The notes below the pieces were generated by a model, which saw nothing but the letters and a program-made list of their open reading frames with translations, ran no database searches and was not told the origin of the DNA. 64,000 nt of DNA from JAXLSZ01 sp046330315. Its GTDB lineage: Bacteria; Actinomycetota; Thermoleophilia; Solirubrobacterales; 70-9. Shown piece by piece: positions 59,477 through 64,000 of this stretch; within the stretch, counting starts at the first letter, position 1; the number at the start of each line of letters is the position of its first letter. Made by a program: the position numbers and the translations under genes. Location: NCBI GenBank assembly GCA_046330315.1, contig JAXLSZ010000005.1, positions 372,001 through 436,000 of the forward strand, given 5' to 3'.

Positions 59477-59860
59477 ATGGCGCGGGGCGAGGCCGGGGCG
59501 CGCAGGCGCCGGCGACTCTCGCGGAGCGGTGACTTCGACCGGGTCTACCGGGAGGGCGACTCGCACGCCAACCGCTACCTGGTCCTCTACGCGTTCCCCC
59601 GCGAGAGCGGCGAGGAGGACGGCCCCCGCCTCGGCGTGTCGGTGGGCCGCAAGGTCGGGTCGGCGGTGGAGCGCAACAGGGTCAAGCGGGTGCTGCGGGA
59701 GTCCTTCTGGGGGCTGGCCGAGAGTGTCCCGGCCGGCAGCGATTTCGTCCTGGTCGCCCGTCCGGAGATCTCCGCGCTGCTGGAGCGGGACGGCTCGCCG
59801 GGGGTAGCCGAGGCGGTCGCCGAAGCGGCGGATGCGCTCGGCCGGGGACGTTCCACGTGA
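59477..59860 (+). CDS. rnpA: Ribonuclease P protein component
   Basis: The 127-residue basic protein assists RNase P RNA in cleaving tRNA leaders. RLSRSGDFDRVYREG (about 14-28) and the RNRVKR signature (about 68-73, in SAVERNRVKRVLRESFW) are diagnostic. ATG at 59477 is chosen because it is right after the rpmH stop; upstream in-frame codons overlap rpmH. Its stop TGA overlaps the GTG of yidD, and a candidate parS site straddles this junction (59849-59864). Confidence 0.94.
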   Translation: MARGEAGARRRRRLSRSGDFDRVYREGDSHANRYLVLYAFPRESGEEDGPRLGVSVGRKVGSAVERNRVKRVLRESFWGLAESVPAGSDFVLVARPEISALLERDGSPGVAEAVAEAADALGRGRST

Positions 59861-59864
59861 AACG
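59849..59864. promoter_or_regulatory. Candidate parS site (ParB/Noc-type palindrome)
   Basis: CGTTCCACGTGAAACG fits the parS consensus TGTTTCACGTGAAACA at 13 of 16 positions and is itself a palindrome with one mismatched pair. It overlaps the rnpA stop and the yidD start. ParB is encoded 3 kb away in the same direction. Confidence 0.65.
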
Positions 59865-60138
59865 CCTCGCGCTCGCCCCGATCCTCGCCTACCAGCGCTG
59901 GATCTCCCCGCTTCTGCCCCGTCGCTGCCGCTACGAGCCGACCTGTTCCGCCTACACGGTGGAGGCGATCCGCCGCTTCGGCGTGGGGCGCGGCCTGCTG
60001 ATGGGAGGCTGGCGGCTGCTGCGCTGCAACCCGCTCAGCGACGGCGGGCTGGACCCGGTACCCGAACGCTTCGCGCTGCGGGCCGCGGCGCGGCGCGGCG
60101 CGGCGCTCGGGCCGCGCAGGGAGGCCGAGGCCCGGTGA
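59857..60138 (+). CDS. yidD: Membrane protein insertion efficiency factor YidD
   Basis: The 93-residue protein has the YidD core: RWISPLLPRRCRYEPTCSAY (about 14-33), VEAIRRFGVGRGLLMGGWRL and LRCNPLSDGGLDPVP (about 55-69). The conserved Cys residues (24, 30 and 56) are present. It peripherally associates with the inner membrane and helps YidC. Start GTG overlaps the rnpA stop and the stop overlaps the yidC start, both by four bases. The C-terminus is Arg/Ala-rich. Confidence 0.94.
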   Translation: MKRLALAPILAYQRWISPLLPRRCRYEPTCSAYTVEAIRRFGVGRGLLMGGWRLLRCNPLSDGGLDPVPERFALRAAARRGAALGPRREAEAR

Positions 60139-60887
60139 TCCCCACCGCGACGTTCCTGCAACCGCTGATCGACGTCGTCAACTCGGTCCTCCAGTTCTTC
60201 CACGACAACGTCGGGCTGAGCTGGGGCGGCTCGATCATCGCGCTCACCATCCTCACCCGCGCCCTGCTCATACCGCTGACCTACAAGCAGCTCAAGGGGA
60301 TGCGCGCGATGCAGGCGCTGCAGCCGAAGATCAAGGAGCTGCAGGCCAAGTACAAGACCGACCGCCAGCGGATGCAGCAGGAGATGATGAAGCTCTACCA
60401 GGAGCACAACGTCAACCCGTTCGCCTCCTGCATCCCGCTGCTCGCCCAGCTGCCGATCTTCATCACGCTCTTCTACACGCTGAGGAACGAGCTGCCGGCG
60501 GACATCGGCTGCAAGGCGGGGGACTGCCCGCAGTCGGCCTTCCTCTTCATCCCCGACCTGACGGCGAAGGCGACCGGCGCGGAGCTGGTCGTCCTGCTCG
60601 TCCTCTACGTGGGCACCCAGCTGATCTCGGGCCTGGTGATGTCGGTGACCGCCGACAGCAGCCAGCGCAAGCTGATGATGATCCTCCCCTTCGTCTTCGT
60701 GCCCTTCGTGATCAGCTTCCCGGCGGGCCTGGTCCTCTACTGGATCACCACGAACATCTGGACGATCGGCCAGCAGTACGTGATCCAGCGCGTCGTGCCG
60801 GCACCCGCCGTTCCCACCGCCGCGCAGGCGGCGGCCGCGAAGCCGCCCCCGCCGCCCCCGAAGAAGAAAAAGAAGAAGCGGCGCTAG
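60135..60887 (+). CDS. yidC: Membrane protein insertase YidC
   Basis: The 250-residue insertase has about five membrane segments. The core starts with NVGLSWGGSIIALTILTRAL (about 22-41), then a cytosolic charged hairpin LQPKIKELQAKYKTDRQRM (about 61-79) and NPFASCIPLLAQLPIFITL (about 90-108). The extracytoplasmic P1 domain of Gram-negatives is absent, as expected for Gram-positives. It ends with a poly-Lys tail (PPPPKKKKKKRR-like) that may contact ribosomes. Start GTG is fixed by the yidD overlap. The Arg in ILTRALLIPL is the conserved groove residue. Confidence 0.94.
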   Translation: MIPTATFLQPLIDVVNSVLQFFHDNVGLSWGGSIIALTILTRALLIPLTYKQLKGMRAMQALQPKIKELQAKYKTDRQRMQQEMMKLYQEHNVNPFASCIPLLAQLPIFITLFYTLRNELPADIGCKAGDCPQSAFLFIPDLTAKATGAELVVLLVLYVGTQLISGLVMSVTADSSQRKLMMILPFVFVPFVISFPAGLVLYWITTNIWTIGQQYVIQRVVPAPAVPTAAQAAAAKPPPPPPKKKKKKRR

Positions 60888-60915
60888 GGCGCTGCGCAGC
60901 GAATAAGCTCTCGCC

Positions 60916-61398
60916 GTGACCGAGACGCCCGGCTGGCCCGAGGAGCCCGAGGAGCGCATCCGGCTGATCGTCGAGCGGGTGCTCGACGAGCTCGACCTGG
61001 ACGGCGAGGTGCTGGTCAGCGGCGACGAGGACTCGATCCTGGCCGAGGTCTCCGGGGACGACGACTACGGGCTGCTGATCGGCCGGCGCGGCCAGACGAT
61101 CGACGCGCTGCAGCTGCTCTGCTATCAGGCCGCGTTCCGCGGGGTCAGGGAGCGAAAGCGGGTGATCCTCGACGCCGCGGGTTACAGGGAGCGGCGCCGG
61201 GAGACACTGGCCGCCCGGGCGGACCGGGCTGCGGAGCAGGCGGAGTCCTCCGGGGCGGCGGTGGAGATGGAGCCGATGAGCGCGCAGGAGCGCAGGATGG
61301 TCCACGAGCACCTCGCGGACCGGGCCGGGATCGAGACCTACAGCGAGGGCGACGAGCCCCACCGCTGCGTGATGGTCGCCCCGCTGCTCGCCGAGTGA
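60916..61398 (+). CDS. jag: KhpB/Jag RNA-binding protein (KH and R3H domains)
   Basis: The 160-residue protein has a KH-type domain with GxxG seen as IGRRGQTIDALQLL (about 56-69), and a C-terminal R3H domain with ERRMVHEHLAD (about 126-136) in which Arg-x3-His is kept. The N-terminal Jag_N domain of firmicute homologues is missing, as usual for Actinomycetota. It probably binds RNA with KhpA partners. TAAGCT (60904-60909) is six bases before the GTG, a possible leaderless promoter. Its stop TGA overlaps the rsmG start as GTGA. Confidence 0.93.
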   Translation: MTETPGWPEEPEERIRLIVERVLDELDLDGEVLVSGDEDSILAEVSGDDDYGLLIGRRGQTIDALQLLCYQAAFRGVRERKRVILDAAGYRERRRETLAARADRAAEQAESSGAAVEMEPMSAQERRMVHEHLADRAGIETYSEGDEPHRCVMVAPLLAE

Positions 61399-62093
61399 GC
61401 CGGGCCGACCCCCGCCTCCCCGGCGAGGCGGGCGAGGGTGCCGGACGGCTCCTCGCCCTGCTGGCGGCTGAGCCCGCCTCGATCAGCAGCGTCACCGACC
61501 CTGAGCGCGCCTGGTCCGTGCACGTCGCCGACAGCCTTGCCGGCCTCGAGGTGCCCGAGCTCCGAAACGCCTCGAGAATCGCCGACATCGGCTCGGGGGG
61601 CGGGTTCCCCGGCCTCGTCCTCGCCCTGGCGCTGCCCGCCGCCGCGGTGGACCTGATCGAGTCGGTGAGGCGCAAGTGCGACTTCCTTCGCCGCGCGGTC
61701 GAGACGGCGGGCGCGGCCAACGCACGCGTCGCCTGCGACCGCGCCGAGCGGCTCGCGGCGGGGGCCGGCCGCGAGCGCTACGGGGCGGTCACGGCACGCG
61801 CGGTCGGCAGGCTTGCGACCCTCGCCGAGCTCGCCTCCCCGTTGCTCGCAGAGGGGGGCGTGCTGGTCGCCTGGAAGGGCCGGTGCGACCCCGGCGAGGA
61901 GGCGGAGTTGCGGCGGGCCTCGGCGGAGCTGGCGATGGAGCCGGAAGGCGTCCTGGAGGTGCGCCCCTACCCGGCCAGCCGCCACCGCCACCTGCACGTC
62001 GTCCGCAAGGCGGGCCCGACCCCGCCCGGGCTGCCCAGGCGGCCGGGGATGGCGGCGAAGCGTCCCCGCGGCCGCAGCCGCGCCCCCGACTAA
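61395..62093 (+). CDS. rsmG: 16S rRNA (guanine-527-N7)-methyltransferase
   Basis: The 232-residue SAM-dependent methyltransferase methylates G527 of 16S rRNA. Sequence motifs: HVADSLAGLEVPELRNASRI (about 43-62), SAM-binding IADIGSGGGFPGLVLALALP (about 62-81), and VTARAVGRLATLAELASPLL (about 133-152). It is slightly long at the C-terminus, with basic residues. The GTG start overlaps the jag stop. The TAA stop is part of a TAAGCT element that may serve parA. Confidence 0.93.
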   Translation: MSRADPRLPGEAGEGAGRLLALLAAEPASISSVTDPERAWSVHVADSLAGLEVPELRNASRIADIGSGGGFPGLVLALALPAAAVDLIESVRRKCDFLRRAVETAGAANARVACDRAERLAAGAGRERYGAVTARAVGRLATLAELASPLLAEGGVLVAWKGRCDPGEEAELRRASAELAMEPEGVLEVRPYPASRHRHLHVVRKAGPTPPGLPRRPGMAAKRPRGRSRAPD

Positions 62094-62124
62094 GCTGCGG
62101 ACGATGAGGAGGTCGGCCTGAGCG

Positions 62125-62883
62125 ATGGGAGCGGTCTACGCGGTCGCCAACCAGAAGGGGGGCGTCGGAAAGACGACCACAACGGTCAACATTGGCGCGT
62201 GCATCGCCGCCGGCGGCTCCCAGACCCTGATCGTCGACCTCGACCCGCAGTGCAACGCGACGGTCGCGCTCGGCGGCGGCCGCGATGCCGCTCCCTCCTC
62301 CTACGACTGCCTGGTCGGGGAGGTCTCGGTCGCCGAGGCCGCGCGGCCGGCCGGGCCGGACAACCTCTGGCTGGTCCCCGCCTCCCGCGACCTCGCCGGC
62401 GCCGCCGTCGAGCTGCCGAGGATCGAGGGCTCCGAGAGCAGGCTGCGCGAGCGACTCGGACCGGTGCGCGAACGGTTCGCCTTCACGCTGCTCGACTGCC
62501 CGCCCTCGCTGGGGCCGGTCACGGTCAACGCCCTGGCCGCCGCGGACCGGGTGATCGTGCCGGTGCAGGCCGAGTACCTCGCCCTCGAGGGGCTGGTCCA
62601 GTTCCTCGACACGCTGGCCCTGATCCGCCGCGAGCTCAACCCGACCCTGGAGCTGTCGGGTCTGTTGATCACCATGCACGATGAACGCACCCGCCTCTCC
62701 CGCGACGTCGAGCGGGAGTTGCGGGAGCACTTCCCGCAACTGGTCTTCGACACGGTGATCCCCCGCAGCGTCAGAGTCGCAGAGTCGCCGAGCTACGGCA
62801 CGCCGGTGATCGAGCACGCGCCGCGCTCCAGGGGGTCGGTCGCCTACCGGGAGCTCGCGCGGGAGGTCGCCGCGCGTGGCTGA
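62125..62883 (+). CDS. parA: Chromosome-partitioning ATPase ParA/Soj
   Basis: The 252-residue deviant-Walker ATPase segregates origins together with ParB. It begins with VYAVANQKGGVGKTTTTVNI (about 4-23; signature Lys11 and Lys16), has VDLDPQCNATVALGGG (about 38-53) for the A' motif and LDCPPSLGPVTVNAL (about 131-145) for Walker B. AGGAGG lies at 62107-62112, 12 bases before the ATG. Its stop overlaps the parB start by eight bases. The length is at the normal chromosomal Soj size. Confidence 0.95.
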   Translation: MGAVYAVANQKGGVGKTTTTVNIGACIAAGGSQTLIVDLDPQCNATVALGGGRDAAPSSYDCLVGEVSVAEAARPAGPDNLWLVPASRDLAGAAVELPRIEGSESRLRERLGPVRERFAFTLLDCPPSLGPVTVNALAAADRVIVPVQAEYLALEGLVQFLDTLALIRRELNPTLELSGLLITMHDERTRLSRDVERELREHFPQLVFDTVIPRSVRVAESPSYGTPVIEHAPRSRGSVAYRELAREVAARG

Positions 62884-63733
62884 GGCCCGGGGCATGGGCC
62901 GCGGCCTGGCGGCGATCCTGCCGGAGCGCAGCCCGGAGGAACCGTCCGAGCTGCGCGAGCTGCCCGTCTCGCTGATCAGGCCCAACCCCAGCCAGCCGCG
63001 GCGCAGCTTCGACCCGGAGACGCTCTCCGGCCTGGTCGCCTCGATCGAGGCGAGCGGGGTGGTGCAGCCCCTGCTGGTCCGCCCGCTGGCCGACGGCAGC
63101 TACGAGCTGATCGCCGGCGAGCGGCGCTGGCGGGCGGCCCGCGAGGCCGGCCTGGAGCGGGTCCCGGCGGTGGTCCGGGACTCCGCCGAGGCCGAGCGCC
63201 TGCAGACGGCGCTGATCGAGAACATGGTCCGCGAGGACCTCAACCCGGTTGAGGAGGCCCGCGCATGCGCCGCCCTAGTCGAGGATTTGGGGCTCTCGCG
63301 GGAGGAGCTCGCGAGGCGGGTCGGGCGAAGCCGCCCCGCGGTCTCCAACCTGATCCGGCTGCTGGAGCTTCCCGACGAAGCGCTCGCGCTGCTGGAGAGC
63401 GGTGCCCTCAGCGAGGGGCACGGAAGAGCCATCCTGAGCGTCCCGGGCAACGACCGCCGGCGCAGCCTGGCCCGGGCCGCCGCCGCCGCCGGCTGGTCGG
63501 TCCGGGAGACCGAGAAGAGGGCCAGGCTGGCTGGCCAGCCAGGAAACGGAGGGCGGGCTCGGCGGTTGAGCGCCGAGGAGGAGGAGGCGCTGCGGGTCGC
63601 GGCCGACCGCCTCGAGTCGGCGATCGGCCAGGAGGTGCGGGTGCGCCGCCGGGCCGGCGAGGTCGCGGTCGAGATCCGCTTCGAGGACCTCGACGAGCTC
63701 GACCGCGTCAGCCGCCGCCTCTCCGGCCGATAG
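62876..63733 (+). CDS. parB: Chromosome-partitioning protein ParB/Spo0J
   Basis: The 285-residue CTP-dependent DNA clamp binds parS. The N-terminal MGRGLAAILPE-like segment (about 6-16) is a family hallmark. The CTPase domain contains IRPNPSQPRRSFDPETLSGL and LIAGERRWRAAREAGL (about 80-95, GERR motif), followed by ENMVREDLNPVEEARACAAL (about 116-135). The helix-turn-helix is ELARRVGRSRPAVSNLIRLL (about 144-163). The C-terminal dimerisation domain is present. Start GTG overlaps the parA end by eight bases. It would act on the candidate parS at 59849. Confidence 0.95.
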   Translation: MAEARGMGRGLAAILPERSPEEPSELRELPVSLIRPNPSQPRRSFDPETLSGLVASIEASGVVQPLLVRPLADGSYELIAGERRWRAAREAGLERVPAVVRDSAEAERLQTALIENMVREDLNPVEEARACAALVEDLGLSREELARRVGRSRPAVSNLIRLLELPDEALALLESGALSEGHGRAILSVPGNDRRRSLARAAAAAGWSVRETEKRARLAGQPGNGGRARRLSAEEEEALRVAADRLESAIGQEVRVRRRAGEVAVEIRFEDLDELDRVSRRLSGR

Positions 63734-63788
63734 GCCGAGCCGGGGGCCACGGGCCGGGCCGCGAGGCCCTAGAATCCGGGCCCGTCGC

Positions 63789-63862
<74 letters not shown>

Positions 63863-64000
63863 CTCAGCTGCCTCCGGACCCCCTGCTCGCCCAGCTCCCC
63901 TCGCCGAGCTTCCCGAGGACCTCGGACGGCCGGCGACCCTGTTCGGGAACCCTCCGGCGTCGTGGCCATCCCGCCCGATCGCCGCCGGGGCGGTGCTGCC

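Noticed and set aside
63863..64000. A leftward frame ending at 63864
   Set aside because: It is under 46 codons in the window, with no start, ribosome site or recognisable motif. It could be the end of a gene beyond the edge but cannot be supported.

Overview
The window is very GC-rich by eye. It uses many GTG/TTG starts, 1-4 base stop/start overlaps (GTGA, TTGA, TGATG), and -10 hexamers of the form TANNNT placed 6-11 bases before start codons, which implies leaderless mRNAs. With the actinobacterial set pknB-pbpA-rodA-pstP-fhaB-fhaA, a WS/DGAT acyltransferase and secreted YWTD, delta-60 and CARDB proteins, this suggests a free-living Actinomycetota member, most likely Thermoleophilia (Solirubrobacterales-like). 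That taxonomic placement is inference. The region lies beside the chromosome origin, because dnaA-dnaN-recF-DUF721-gyrB-gyrA runs leftward and rpmH-rnpA-yidD-yidC-jag-rsmG-parA-parB runs rightward.

Layout. 1-12304: metabolic and small genes (WS/DGAT acyltransferase, glutamate dehydrogenase, a very acidic hypothetical protein, two tRNA-Ala genes, a nucleotidyltransferase pair next to a tRNA, an autoregulated-looking ArsR/SRPBCC operon, two secreted proteins, metF, an alpha/beta hydrolase, a DUF3105 protein). 12414-28943: a surface-polysaccharide locus (FemAB-like and GNAT transferases, phosphoglycosyl transferase, three glycosyltransferases, flippase, O-antigen-polymerase-like protein, LytR_C protein, UDP-sugar 4,6-dehydratase), interrupted at about 17.9-22.4 kb by three secreted-protein genes, part of them of visibly lower GC. 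29045-32602: DedA, UppP, PurM, a DsbA-fold protein. 32629-45407: Ser/Thr kinase signalling and cell-wall genes (three kinases, PP2C phosphatase, two FHA proteins, RodA, PbpA, Ddl, a CARDB membrane protein). 45558-48172: DUF4446, pheA, HNH protein, secreted protein. 48173-48729: repeats and a possible small RNA or micropeptide locus. 48730-63862: the origin-proximal replication, ribosome, membrane-insertion and segregation genes and tRNA-Ile.

Functional logic. Polysaccharide precursor synthesis and export, undecaprenyl-phosphate recycling (UppP), D-Ala-D-Ala supply (Ddl) and RodA/PbpA elongation form one envelope-building theme, under kinase/FHA/phosphatase control. Replication initiation (DnaA, DnaN), topology (GyrA/GyrB), repair (RecF) and segregation (ParA/ParB with a candidate parS at the rnpA/yidD junction) form the other.

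Most notable: GyrA carries a 419-residue intein directly after the catalytic tyrosine, with both LAGLIDADG motifs degraded. fhaA appears to start with ATA. A C9 tract separates a well-placed GTG start from the body of an RTX-type gene. A hairpin-rich locus downstream of gyrA has a 12-base perfect anti-SD complement and a 14-codon frame.
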